Shown one piece after another: positions 1 through 8,415 of a stretch of 64,000 nt of DNA (position 1 is its first letter; each line of letters begins with the position of its first letter). A program made the position numbers and the translations under genes. The DNA is from Paenibacillus sp. FSL H8-0048 (GTDB taxonomy: Bacteria; Bacillota; Bacilli; Paenibacillales; Paenibacillaceae). The notes beneath the pieces were generated by a model, which had not been told where the DNA came from, searched no databases, and worked only from the letters and a program-made list of their open reading frames with translations. The stretch is taken from NCBI RefSeq assembly GCF_038002825.1, contig NZ_JBBODF010000001.1, positions 248,001-312,000 of the forward strand. The letters are read 5' to 3'.

Positions 1-314
1 AGCAGCGGATTGTGAACCAGCGTAAGGGCAAGATGTGGATCAGGCAGGAGCTGCGGGAGAAGGGCATTGATAAGTCGCTGATTGCGGAAGCACTGGATGA
101 GATCACACCCGAGCAGGAGCTGGATAGCGCGCTGCAGACCGGACGGAAGAAGTGGAATACGATCCGGGGAGATGTGAACGACAAACGCCGGAAGACAGGG
201 GCGTTCCTGATGCGCCGGGGATTCTCAGGGGAAATGGTGCGCCAGGTGATCGGGATTTTGCGGGATGAGCAGGATTCTGAGGGGGAAGAAGAGGAGTTTT
301 ACTTCCCGGATTGA
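1..314 (+). CDS. recX: Regulatory protein RecX, 3' part (5' end outside window)
   Basis: The frame is already open at the first base, so the gene begins before the window; about 103 residues are visible. The arginine- and lysine-rich helical repeats (RQELREKGID, FLMRRGFSGEMVRQVI) and an acidic tail fit RecX, which binds RecA filaments and modulates RecA recombinase activity. The GTG at position 12 is internal, not a start. RecX lying just before rny fits the recA-rny neighbourhood of Firmicutes. RecX is a fast-evolving family, so the call rests on the repeat pattern plus context. Confidence 0.8.
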   Translation, partial: QRIVNQRKGKMWIRQELREKGIDKSLIAEALDEITPEQELDSALQTGRKKWNTIRGDVNDKRRKTGAFLMRRGFSGEMVRQVIGILRDEQDSEGEEEEFYFPD

Positions 315-346
315 TTCTCTTGACTTTAATGCGGTTATCGACTCTC

Positions 347-376
347 TTGACAAGGTCTTTTTATAAATAATAAAAT
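347..376 (+). promoter_or_regulatory. Sigma-A promoter for rny
   Basis: A perfect -35 TTGACA (347-352) and a -10 TAAAAT (371-376) are separated by 18 bp in an AT-rich stretch. Transcription from here would give an rny leader of about 240 nt. The rest of the 315-623 gap holds no convincing gene. Confidence 0.65.
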
Positions 377-517
377 ATAACATGAATCGGCATAAACTAA
401 GAATCCTTTTTCCTTCCCAAAAAGCAGACTCTTATGTTCCGGTTCGCGTACAACTCATATGAAATGTAATCGCCGGATAAGGCGGGCAATGTGCATGTGC
501 AGCATGTGCAGTATGGC

Positions 518-540
518 AATCGGTGTATTACCGGTTTTTT
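518..540 (+). terminator. Terminator-like hairpin inside the rny leader (possible attenuator)
   Basis: Bases 518-524 (AATCGGT) can pair with 530-536 (ACCGGTT) around a 5-nt loop, followed by a T-run reaching 540. It lies between the promoter at 347-376 and the rny start at 624, so it would act on rny itself. The stem is short (7 bp, one G-U pair), so it may be weak or conditional. No clear antiterminator was found; CCGGT near 439 could compete for the 3' arm. Confidence 0.35.
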
Positions 541-623
541 GTATGGTGATGAACGGATAGTTTAACAACTGCACAAATACCCAAGGGACGCACCTTGGAG
601 GATATCAACGAGGAGGTGAACAG

Positions 624-2165
624 ATGGAACCATTGATCTGGGTCATTATCGTTCTCGTTGTAGCTGCAGCATTCTTTGGATTCGGTTATTTTATTCGTAA
701 ATCCCTTGCAGAAGCTAAGATTTCCAGCGCAGAGAAAGAAGCCGTAGTCATCGTGGAGAACGCGAAGAAAGAGGCGGAGGCGCTGAAGAAGGAAACGGTA
801 CTCGAAGCTAAGGACGAAGTTCATAGAATCCGTACCGAAGCTGAGAAAGAAACTCGTGAACGTCGGAATGAAATCCAACGGCAAGAGCGACGTTTGCTGC
901 AAAAGGAAGAATCGCTGGATAAAAAAATGGAATCGCTTGAACGAAAAGAAGAACAAGTAGCTAACAAAGAGAAACGAATTGATGAAACCCAACAGCAAAT
1001 TGATGTGATTTACAAGAATCAGGTTACTGAACTGGAGCGTATCTCCAATCTGAGCATCGATGATGCCAGAAGTATCATTCTCAGCAATGTAGAACAGGAA
1101 GTTCGCCATGAAACTGCTCAGATGATCAAGGAAATCGAACAGCAGGCTAAGGAAGAAGCGGACAAGAAAGCCCGTGAGATTATCACCTTGGCGATTCAAC
1201 GCTGTGCGGCTGATCATGTGGCGGAAACTACGGTATCTGTCGTTACCTTGCCGAATGAAGAGATGAAGGGCCGGATTATCGGTCGTGAAGGCCGGAATAT
1301 CCGTGCGCTGGAGACTCTGACCGGGATTGATCTTATTATTGATGATACGCCGGAAGCGGTTATTCTGTCAGGATTTGATCCGATCCGCCGCGAAGTGGCC
1401 CGTACGGCACTCGAGAAGCTGGTGGCAGACGGACGTATCCATCCTGCACGTATTGAAGAAATGGTGGAGAAATCCCGCAAAGAAGTGGATGAACGGATTC
1501 GCGAATACGGTGAACAAGCTACCTTCGAGGTTGGCGTTCACGGTCTGCACCCGGATCTGATCAAAATTCTGGGCCGCCTGAAATTCCGCACGAGCTACGG
1601 TCAAAACGTACTGAAGCACTCCATGGAGGTTGCTTATTTGACTGGACTTATGGCCGGTGAGCTTGGGGAAGACATCGTGCTTGCAAAACGTGCCGGACTG
1701 CTGCATGATATCGGCAAAGCGCTTGATCATGAAGTGGAAGGTTCGCATGTTGAAATCGGCGTCGAACTGGCGAAGAAGTACAAGGAACATCCGGTGGTTA
1801 TCAACAGTATCGCGTCCCATCATGGAGATTGCGAGGCTACCTCGGTTATTGCTATGCTGGTTGGAGCTGCTGACGCTTTGTCGGCTGCCCGTCCGGGTGC
1901 ACGCCGTGAGACCCTGGAAACGTACATCAAACGTCTGGAGAAGCTGGAGGAAATTTCGGAGTCCTTCGAGGGTGTCGAGAAATCCTATGCCATTCAGGCG
2001 GGCCGCGAGGTTCGCGTAATGGTACAGCCTGAGAAGATTGATGATGCCGAAAGCTTCCGTCTGGCCCGCGATATTACGAAGATGATTGAGAGTGAGCTGG
2101 ATTATCCGGGTCATATCAAGGTTACGGTAATCCGCGAGACACGCGCTGTAGAATATGCGAAATAA
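624..2165 (+). CDS. rny: Ribonuclease Y
   Basis: Membrane-anchored endoribonuclease that starts bulk and specific mRNA decay in Gram-positive bacteria. The 513-residue protein has the full family layout: one N-terminal membrane segment (about residues 4-24), a long charged coiled coil (about 30-190), a KH RNA-binding domain (about 205-270, with GREGRNI), and an HD metal-dependent nuclease domain with the H361-D362 pair in [11 protein letters not shown]. Length matches the usual 513-520 residues. The start is fixed by AGGAGGTG at 611-618. A strong terminator follows directly. Confidence 0.97.
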   Translation: MEPLIWVIIVLVVAAAFFGFGYFIRKSLAEAKISSAEKEAVVIVENAKKEAEALKKETVLEAKDEVHRIRTEAEKETRERRNEIQRQERRLLQKEESLDKKMESLERKEEQVANKEKRIDETQQQIDVIYKNQVTELERISNLSIDDARSIILSNVEQEVRHETAQMIKEIEQQAKEEADKKAREIITLAIQRCAADHVAETTVSVVTLPNEEMKGRIIGREGRNIRALETLTGIDLIIDDTPEAVILSGFDPIRREVARTALEKLVADGRIHPARIEEMVEKSRKEVDERIREYGEQATFEVGVHGLHPDLIKILGRLKFRTSYGQNVLKHSMEVAYLTGLMAGELGEDIVLAKRAGLLHDIGKALDHEVEGSHVEIGVELAKKYKEHPVVINSIASHHGDCEATSVIAMLVGAADALSAARPGARRETLETYIKRLEKLEEISESFEGVEKSYAIQAGREVRVMVQPEKIDDAESFRLARDITKMIESELDYPGHIKVTVIRETRAVEYAK

Positions 2166-2177
2166 ATAAGGAAATCG

Positions 2178-2200
2178 GCCCCCTTTCGGGGCCTTTTTTC
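2178..2200 (+). terminator. Intrinsic terminator of rny
   Basis: GGCCCC (2178-2183) pairs with GGGGCC (2189-2194) around a 5-nt loop, followed by six T. It separates rny from the phosphodiesterase gene downstream. Confidence 0.9.
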
Positions 2201-2388
2201 TTGCGTGAAAGCCGTGAGCTGTTGGTATATCCATTCACACTGGAGCCTGCTGAACAATCTAATATGCTCTATCCTGCGCCACAAGCGGCGTTGAGTTTGG
2301 AATGAAGCAGAATAGGTGAAATTATACTTAAGCAGCGATTTATGGTGGGCAGAGCATACACAAACCAAAAATTTAGGAGGAGAAGATT

Positions 2389-3183
2389 ATTAAAGTTTTA
2401 TTTATCGGAGACATTGTAGGCAACACAGGCAGAAAAGCGCTGCGTGAAATGCTGCCTTCCCTGAAAAGCAAATATCAGCCGCATATCATTATTGCCAATG
2501 GTGAGAATGCCGCTGCCGGCAGAGGGATCACCGCTGCTATCGCTAACGAATTCTTTAACTGGGGTATCCACGGTATTACGATGGGCAATCACACCTGGGA
2601 CAACAAGGATATCTTCGAGTTCATCGACGACGAGCCGCGGATCATCCGTCCGGCTAACTTTCCGCCGGGGACACCGGGCCGGGGATATACCGTTGTTAAG
2701 GGGAACGGTAAGCAGCTGGCGATTGTGAATCTGCAGGGCCGTACCTTTCTTCCGGCGATCGATGATCCGTTCCGGGTAGGCGAGGAGATTGTGGAGGAAC
2801 TGCGCAGAGAGCATAAGTGCATTCTGGTGGATTTCCATGCAGAAGCAACCTCAGAGAAAATAGCGATGGGTTATTTTATGGATGGACTGGCTTCGATTGT
2901 GGTCGGTACACATACTCATGTGCAGAGCAATGATGATGTGATCCTGCCTGGAGGGACAGCGTATCTTACAGATGCGGGTATGGTTGGTTCAAGAGAAGGG
3001 ATTCTGGGTATGGAAAAGGATGCGATCATCTATAAATTTACAACTCAGCTTCCCTCCCGGTTTGTAGTCGACGAAGGCAAATGGCAGCTGCATGGTCTAT
3101 TCGCAGAACTTGATGAAGCTACAGGCAAAGCGACACGACTGGAGAAGATCCGGCTGCGTGAAGATGAATGGGTGATGAGCTAG
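2389..3183 (+). CDS. ymdB: TIGR00282 (YmdB-type) metallophosphoesterase, apparent ATT start
   Basis: Phosphodiesterase related to B. subtilis YmdB, which affects biofilm formation and hydrolyses cyclic nucleotides in vitro. With translation starting at ATT 2389 the protein is 264 residues, the family length. The metal and catalytic residues then fall at D8, E39, N40, N67, H68, H150, H175 and H177. The first ATG is codon 21 (2449), which would delete the ligand D8. An in-frame TAG at 2374-2376 rules out an upstream start. AGGAGG (2375-2380) sits 8 nt before ATT 2389; a second ATT at 2386 is also possible. Family assignment is secure, and the start codon is the odd point. Confidence 0.93.
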   Translation: MKVLFIGDIVGNTGRKALREMLPSLKSKYQPHIIIANGENAAAGRGITAAIANEFFNWGIHGITMGNHTWDNKDIFEFIDDEPRIIRPANFPPGTPGRGYTVVKGNGKQLAIVNLQGRTFLPAIDDPFRVGEEIVEELRREHKCILVDFHAEATSEKIAMGYFMDGLASIVVGTHTHVQSNDDVILPGGTAYLTDAGMVGSREGILGMEKDAIIYKFTTQLPSRFVVDEGKWQLHGLFAELDEATGKATRLEKIRLREDEWVMS

Positions 3184-3303
3184 AAGGTTTTCGTACAAAT
3201 AGGTAATTCGGTAAGACTCATTTTGTTTTGGGTAAAGTGTGATATTTATTATATCGAAAAAGAGTATCTTTTGAACTATTTTCTCCGGAGAGGTCCGCAA
3301 AAA

Positions 3304-3332
3304 GAAGGAATTAATTCTTCTGAAGCGAATAA
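3304..3332 (+). promoter_or_regulatory. Sigma-H promoter of spoVS
   Basis: GAAGGAATT (3304-3312) matches the sigma-H -35 consensus RnAGGAwWW at every position, and AGCGAATAA (3324-3332) matches the -10 consensus RnnGAATww at every position. The spacer is 11 bp. spoVS is a known sigma-H gene in B. subtilis, so sequence and biology agree. Confidence 0.88.
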
Positions 3333-3386
3333 CATCTACTGTAGTGGAAGAAGAACACCATCATTTTCCCAGGGGAGGTACTTACT

Positions 3387-3647
3387 ATGGATGTATTAAA
3401 AGTATCAGCTAAATCCAATCCAAATTCCGTTGCTGGCGCATTAGCAGGTGTTCTTCGCGAACGTGGATCGGCCGAGCTACAAGCTATTGGAGCAGGAGCA
3501 CTGAACCAGGCCGTTAAGGCCGTTGCCATCGCCCGGGGATTTGTCGCACCCAGCGGAGTGGACTTGATCTGTATTCCGGCTTTTACGGATATAGTGATTG
3601 ATGGGGAAGACCGGACGGCAATTAAACTTATTGTAGAACCTAGATAA
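3387..3647 (+). CDS. spoVS: Stage V sporulation protein S
   Basis: An 86-residue protein of the highly conserved Alba-like SpoVS family, needed for normal septation and coat assembly during sporulation. The start MDVLKVSAKS, the central GAGALNQAVKAVAIARG and the C-terminal IKLIVEPR are family hallmarks, and the length is exactly typical. The start follows GGGGAGG (3372-3378). It stands alone between a sigma-H promoter and a terminator, so it is probably a single-gene unit. Confidence 0.98.
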   Translation: MDVLKVSAKSNPNSVAGALAGVLRERGSAELQAIGAGALNQAVKAVAIARGFVAPSGVDLICIPAFTDIVIDGEDRTAIKLIVEPR

Positions 3648-3669
3648 CTCAAGTGAATCATTTAGATTA

Positions 3670-3698
3670 AGCCTGTTTACACTGTAAACAGGCTTTTT
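3670..3698 (+). terminator. Intrinsic terminator of spoVS
   Basis: A perfect 11-bp stem (AGCCTGTTTAC, 3670-3680, with 3684-3694) around a 3-nt loop, followed by a T-run. Confidence 0.92.
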
Positions 3699-3806
3699 GC
3701 TGTGCTGACTGCTGCTTCAGTCAGGCGCATATACATGAAATAGACGCTGGGCCGTCAATAATTCATTCGGAAATTCAGCAGGTGAAGAAAGAAGGAGAGC
3801 GGACCT

Positions 3807-4793
3807 ATGGTGGAGAACAGGAAGCTGAAGGTAGCGGATTTTCATTGTGATGCTCTGAGTAAGCTGCAGGCGAATCCAGGGATAGACTTCAGGAATGACC
3901 CCCGGCTGGATGTGACCGCAGAGCGGCTGGCAGAGGGGAATGTCGGACTGCAGGTTTTTGCCATCTACTTGTCTGCGGTGCGCGGAAGGGCCAAATTCGA
4001 GGATATTCTGGGGCAAATCGAGTGCTTTCATCAAAAGGTTGCTTGTCCTGGAGGGCTTCAGTGGCTGCGCTGGAAGGAAGAAGTGCAGGAAGGCAGCTTA
4101 ACTGGACCGACCTATGGAATGCTCTCTCTGGAGGGCGTGGACGGTCTGGAAGGCAATCTGTTCTATGCCCAGTTATGCTTCGAGCTGGGTGTGCGTTGCC
4201 TGGGGATTACCTGGAACTATGCCAACTGGGCGGCGGACGGTGTGCTGGAGCGGCGGAACGGCGGTTTCACTGAGCATGGCCGGAAGCTGATCGACTGGTG
4301 CAACGGGAGCGGAATGCTGCTGGATGTGTCGCATTTGGCCCCGGCAGGCTTCTGGGAGCTGGTGGAGCACAGTACCCGTCCGTTCATTGCTTCGCATTCG
4401 AATTGCGCTGCGGTATGCAGTCATCCCCGCAATCTGAGCGATGATCAGCTGAAGGCACTGATTGCCAAGGACGGGAGAATCGGGCTTACCTTTGTCCCCT
4501 GGTTCGTGCGGGATGAAGGAGCGGCCCGGCGGGAGGATATGCGGAGGCATATTGAGCATGTCTGTGGTCTTGGCGGGAGCGGACAGCTGATGTTCGGCTC
4601 GGATTTTGACGGGATTGAAGCATGGGTAGAAGGGCTGGAGCATCCGGGAAAATATGCGGAGTTCGCTGATATGTTGCTGAAATATTATCCGGAGGCGGAT
4701 GTGCGGGGCTGGCTGTATGAGAATGCGCTGGGGTTCTTGAGGGAGCAGTTGCCTTCTTCCGCAGGAAGCGCCTCAGTTCTCGCCAGTAAATGA
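3807..4793 (+). CDS. Membrane dipeptidase-type peptidase, family M19
   Basis: A zinc dipeptidase of the renal dipeptidase family, acting on dipeptides; its natural substrate in spore formers is not established. The 328 residues contain the metal-binding DFHCDAL near the N-terminus, DVSHLAP and SHSNC in the middle, and GSDFDGI near the end, in family order. There is no signal peptide despite the family name, so it is probably cytoplasmic. An AAGGAGAG ribosome site precedes the ATG. It sits between spoVS and pduL. Confidence 0.93.
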   Translation: MVENRKLKVADFHCDALSKLQANPGIDFRNDPRLDVTAERLAEGNVGLQVFAIYLSAVRGRAKFEDILGQIECFHQKVACPGGLQWLRWKEEVQEGSLTGPTYGMLSLEGVDGLEGNLFYAQLCFELGVRCLGITWNYANWAADGVLERRNGGFTEHGRKLIDWCNGSGMLLDVSHLAPAGFWELVEHSTRPFIASHSNCAAVCSHPRNLSDDQLKALIAKDGRIGLTFVPWFVRDEGAARREDMRRHIEHVCGLGGSGQLMFGSDFDGIEAWVEGLEHPGKYAEFADMLLKYYPEADVRGWLYENALGFLREQLPSSAGSASVLASK

Positions 4794-4852
4794 CTATGAA
4801 TTGGAAAAACCAGGATGAAGCATTCACAGAATCGTAATATGCCCGGAAAAAA

Positions 4853-4884
4853 GCCTCGCATTGTGATGCGGGTCTTTTTATTTT
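4853..4884 (+). terminator. Probable terminator after the M19 peptidase gene
   Basis: CTCGCAT pairs with ATGCGGG across a TGTG loop, followed by a T-rich stretch (about 4873-4884). The stem is only about 7 bp and includes a G-T pair. Confidence 0.6.
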
Positions 4885-4954
4885 CGGGTAAATAGATGTA
4901 TAATGTTCAGTGGCTTGTACAGATACTAGAGAAAATACAAGGAGTGACTTAAAA

Positions 4955-5527
4955 ATGAGCAAGACTGTACCCGTAGGTGTGTCGGCCCGGCATATTCACC
5001 TTACGCAGGAGCACGTAGAAGCATTGTTCGGCCCAGGTTATCAATTGACCGAGTTCAAACCCCTGTCCCAACCCGGACAATTCGCAGCGAATGAGCAGGT
5101 AGCTGTAATTGGTTCGAAAGGGAAGTTCGACAAAGTAAGAATCCTCGGACCTGCCCGTCCGGCTTCGCAGCTGGAAGTATCCCGCACAGACTCCTTCAGC
5201 CTCGGGGTGAAGGCACCTGTCCGTGAATCCGGCAATATTGAAGGAACACCAGGAATTACGATTAAAGGACCTGCCGGTGAAGTTGAGCTGGAGACTGGCG
5301 TTATTGTTGCAGCACGTCACATTCACTTCCACACTTCCGAAGCAGAAGCTTGGGGCATTGCCGATAAGCAGCTCCTGAAGGTACGTCTGGGCGGCGAACG
5401 CGGCCTTGTGCTGGAGAACGTGATTGCACGCGTATCCGACAGCTTCAAGCTGGATATGCATATCGATACCGATGAAGCTAACGCTGCCGGTGCCAACAAT
5501 GGCGATACCGCTGAAATCCTAGACTAG
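4955..5527 (+). CDS. pduL: Phosphate propanoyltransferase PduL
   Basis: Interconverts acyl-CoA and acyl-phosphate (acetyl or propionyl), the step before acetate/propionate kinase. The 190 residues show the duplicated PduL barrel, with zinc-binding SARHIHLT near residue 10 and AARHIHFH near residue 120. The start chosen is ATG 4955 behind AAGGAG (4939-4944); the upstream in-frame ATG at 4910 has no ribosome site and adds non-conserved sequence. No encapsulation peptide or microcompartment gene is nearby, so it is probably a housekeeping phosphotransacylase. Confidence 0.93.
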   Translation: MSKTVPVGVSARHIHLTQEHVEALFGPGYQLTEFKPLSQPGQFAANEQVAVIGSKGKFDKVRILGPARPASQLEVSRTDSFSLGVKAPVRESGNIEGTPGITIKGPAGEVELETGVIVAARHIHFHTSEAEAWGIADKQLLKVRLGGERGLVLENVIARVSDSFKLDMHIDTDEANAAGANNGDTAEILD

Positions 5528-5550
5528 TATTTTATTATAGTGAAGACAAG

Positions 5551-5577
5551 AGCAGGGGACTTATCCTCTGCTTTTTT
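5551..5577 (+). terminator. Intrinsic terminator of pduL
   Basis: A 9-bp stem (5551-5559 with 5564-5572, one G-T pair) around CTTA, followed by TTTTTT. Confidence 0.88.
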
Positions 5578-5747
5578 GTTATAGATTTTTTTGAAAAATA
5601 GGAAATGAAAGTTTTCAACTTCGCTTTTCTGTGTTATCATTATGTGTTATGACTTTGCTGAGCGCTATGTGGAGACGCCGCAAAAGGAATATACAGCACT
5701 GGAATTAAGGATTCACCAATATATGTATGCCCAATGAAGGAGATAAA

Positions 5748-7280
5748 ATGACATTTAACGATTTGAACCTGATCCCCCCGATTCTTAAGGCGCTTAGCCT
5801 GGAAAACTATACATCCCCAACCCCTATTCAGGAAGAGTCTATTCCTGCGGCCTTAGCCGGCAGAGATATCCTGGGCTGTGCACAGACCGGCACCGGTAAA
5901 ACGGCGGCCTTCTCATTGCCGATCATTCAGCTGCTGAGCCAGCAGCCGGGCAGAACCGGTGGAGGCAAGCGCATCCGTTCCCTGATTCTTACGCCTACCC
6001 GTGAGCTGGCGCTGCAAATTCAGGAGAACATTCAGGCCTACAGCAAGTTCACAACGATCCGTTCGACAGCCATTGTCGGTGGCGTATCACAGAAGGCGCA
6101 GGAACGGGCGCTTGCCATCGGTGCCGACATTCTGATTGCTACACCGGGCCGTCTAATCGACCTGATCAGCCAAAAGCGTGTGGATCTGCAGCATGTGCAG
6201 ATTCTCGTGCTGGATGAAGCGGACCGCATGCTGGATATGGGCTTCATTCATGATGTGAAGCGGATTATCGCCAAGATGCCGGTCAAGAAGCAGACCTTGT
6301 TCTTCTCGGCAACTATGCCTGCGGAGATTTCCCAGCTGGTGAAGACACTGCTTGTCAATCCGGTCAAAATCGAGATTACTCCGGTATCCTCTACGGTAGA
6401 CAGAATTGAGCAGTCGATCTATCTGCTGGAGAACGGAAACAAGCAGAATCAGCTGAACCGTCTGCTGCAGGACCCGTCGATTGTATCGGCGCTGGTATTC
6501 ACACGCACCAAACGCGGCGCGGACCGGGTAACCCGGGACTTAACCCGCATTAATATTACTGCACAGGCCATTCACGGCAACAAATCACAGAATGAGCGCC
6601 AGAATGCGCTGAGAAATTTCAAGAGCGGAGCGACACGCGTACTGGTAGCTACAGACATCGCTGCGCGCGGAATTGATATTGATGAGCTGTCCCATGTCAT
6701 TAACTTCAACCTGCCGAATATCCCGGAAACCTATGTTCACCGGATTGGCCGGACCGGCCGTGCGGGGATGAGCGGCATTGCCATCTCGCTGTGCGAAGCG
6801 GAGGAAATTCCATATCTGAAGGATATCCAGAAGCTGATCGGCAAGACAATTCCGGAGATCAAGGACCATGCGTACCCGATGTCTAAGAGCAATCTGGCCT
6901 TGCTGGCAGACCGTCCCGGCAAAGCCCCGGTCAAACCGTCGCAGAAAGCCAAGACGAATCCGCCCCGCAAGCCAAAGTCGGAATGGTTCGTGCAAGGCAA
7001 ACAGCAGAGCGGGGGCAACACAGGCGGCGCTAAAGGCGCATCTGGAAGCGGTCATGCAGGCAGTGGAGCCGGAAGCGCACCCCGCAGCGGGTATGCTGGC
7101 GGTGGAGCGAGAGGTGCTTCGGGGAGCCAGGCTAATGCCAGCGGGCGTCCAGGCGGCAGCCAGAGCCAGAAATCGTCTGGCGGCTCATACGGCCGTTCAA
7201 ACCAGCCGGGCAGCAGACCTGGCGGCAATCAGGGCGGACGTCCTTCCAGCCGTCCAGCGGCTAAAGCGGGCCGCTCGTAA
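5748..7280 (+). CDS. DEAD-box ATP-dependent RNA helicase, RhlE/CshA type
   Basis: RNA helicase for ribosome assembly, RNA decay or cold adaptation. All core motifs are present in order: Q motif (PTPIQEE), AQTGTGKT, PTRELALQ, TPGRL, DEAD, SAT, ARGID and HRIGRTGRAG. From about residue 380 the protein turns into a basic linker and then a Gly/Ser/Arg/Gln-rich low-complexity tail (about 420-510), typical of RNA-binding or condensate-forming tails. The start is ATG 5748 behind AAGGAGAT; the upstream ATG at 5727 lacks a ribosome site. It appears monocistronic. Confidence 0.95.
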   Translation: MTFNDLNLIPPILKALSLENYTSPTPIQEESIPAALAGRDILGCAQTGTGKTAAFSLPIIQLLSQQPGRTGGGKRIRSLILTPTRELALQIQENIQAYSKFTTIRSTAIVGGVSQKAQERALAIGADILIATPGRLIDLISQKRVDLQHVQILVLDEADRMLDMGFIHDVKRIIAKMPVKKQTLFFSATMPAEISQLVKTLLVNPVKIEITPVSSTVDRIEQSIYLLENGNKQNQLNRLLQDPSIVSALVFTRTKRGADRVTRDLTRINITAQAIHGNKSQNERQNALRNFKSGATRVLVATDIAARGIDIDELSHVINFNLPNIPETYVHRIGRTGRAGMSGIAISLCEAEEIPYLKDIQKLIGKTIPEIKDHAYPMSKSNLALLADRPGKAPVKPSQKAKTNPPRKPKSEWFVQGKQQSGGNTGGAKGASGSGHAGSGAGSAPRSGYAGGGARGASGSQANASGRPGGSQSQKSSGGSYGRSNQPGSRPGGNQGGRPSSRPAAKAGRS

Positions 7281-7321
7281 TTGGCTTTGCAATGTGCAGT
7301 AATGCTTGATCTTATTTAACG

Positions 7322-7368
7322 CAAACACCCGACATTCTCAGTACCTTACTGAAAATGCCGGGTGTTTG
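7322..7368. terminator. Shared terminator hairpin between the helicase and dapA
   Basis: CAAACACCCG (7322-7331) is complementary to CGGGTGTTTG (7359-7368), with further imperfect pairing inside. It lies between the 3' ends of two convergent genes, so it probably serves both. The flanking T-runs are modest. Confidence 0.7.
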
Positions 7369-7390
7369 TCTGTTACATGACTCTTATCTG

Positions 7391-8296
7391 TTACATCGCT
7401 TCTTGTCTGCCCATGACAGCTTCTCCTGCAAGGTAGGCGCCAAGTTCTTCGCGCAGCGCGGCGCTGATGGAGGTCATTGGCAGGCGGAGCGTATCCGAGG
7501 CGAGCTCACCGAGTTCGCTGAGCAGCCATTTGATCGGAGCCGGGTTGGACTCCTTGAACAGCAGCTTCATCAGCGGCACCAGCCGATCATACGCGGCCTG
7601 TGCAGCCTCAACCTGACCGGCTCTGTACTGCTCGTAGATGCTGAGGAAGCGGCCGGTATGTACATTGGCTGAGGCCAGCATGCCTCCGGCGGCTCCGTAG
7701 CCCAGCATCTCGAAGAAATGCAGATCGTCGCCGCAGAGCACGGGCTTGCCACCGCTTCTCGACAGCTCGGAGACGAGCAGGGGGGAGCCGGAGCAGTCTT
7801 TTAACCCTACGACATTATTCATCTCCAGGATCGTGCGGGCGGTGTCCAGTGTCATGCCGACTCCAGTGCGGCCCGGGATATCGTAAGCCATAATAGGCAG
7901 ACCTACCTCTGCCGCCTTGCGGAAATGGGCGATGATGCCTTCCTGAGACGGACGGCTGTAATAAGGGACAACCACCAGTGCGGCATCGGCACCTGCATTC
8001 GCCGCCAGCTCAGTACGGGCTACGGTAGAGTATGTATCATTCGTACCTGTGCCCACCACGAGCGGGATCGAGCTGGACTTCAAAAGTTCCCGTGAGGTAT
8101 CTACGAGCGATTGTAATTCCTGTATATTGACTGTCGGCGATTCTCCAGTGGTTCCATTGACGACCAGACCATGAATATTGTTCTTGATGATGTTGCTCAC
8201 ATAACGCTGATACGATTCCAGATCAAGCTCACCAGCAGCATGGAACGGGGTGACCACGGGAACATAAATTCCATAAATCTGTTCTTCTGTTAACAT
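7391..8296 (-). CDS. dapA: 4-hydroxy-tetrahydrodipicolinate synthase (DapA family)
   Basis: Class I aldolase condensing pyruvate with aspartate semialdehyde, the first committed step to lysine and to dipicolinate for spores. The 301-residue TIM barrel carries GTTGES (48-53), Y112/Y113, Y138 and R143 in YDIPGRTGV, and the Schiff-base K166 in GLKDCSG. It stands alone, divergent from a LysR gene, instead of in a dap operon. It may therefore be a second, separately regulated paralogue, or a related DapA-family aldolase. Confidence 0.88.
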   Translation of the reverse strand: MLTEEQIYGIYVPVVTPFHAAGELDLESYQRYVSNIIKNNIHGLVVNGTTGESPTVNIQELQSLVDTSRELLKSSSIPLVVGTGTNDTYSTVARTELAANAGADAALVVVPYYSRPSQEGIIAHFRKAAEVGLPIMAYDIPGRTGVGMTLDTARTILEMNNVVGLKDCSGSPLLVSELSRSGGKPVLCGDDLHFFEMLGYGAAGGMLASANVHTGRFLSIYEQYRAGQVEAAQAAYDRLVPLMKLLFKESNPAPIKWLLSELGELASDTLRLPMTSISAALREELGAYLAGEAVMGRQEAM

Positions 8297-8386
8297 GAAT
8301 ATCGTCCTCCAAAAATGTAAAATCCGTTTGTTCTACTGTACCATGGATTATTGCATCGTTGTTAGCTATAATAAATGATGTGGGTT

Positions 8387-8401
8387 ATCAATAATATTGA
8401 T
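8387..8401. promoter_or_regulatory. LysR-type operator between dapA and the LysR gene
   Basis: A perfect palindrome, ATCAAT-AAT-ATTGAT, which contains the T-N11-A core (T8388, A8400) of LysR-type binding sites. It lies 15 bp before the regulator start and just downstream of a TATAAT at 8367-8372. Confidence 0.6.
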
Positions 8402-8415
8402 GTTAGGGTGAGACG

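Noticed and set aside
4955..5527. Bacterial microcompartment locus
   Set aside because: PduL lacks an N-terminal encapsulation peptide, and no shell-protein genes are present.
5650..5709. 19-codon upstream open frame before the DEAD-box helicase
   Set aside because: No ribosome site and no evidence of coding beyond an ATG and a stop.
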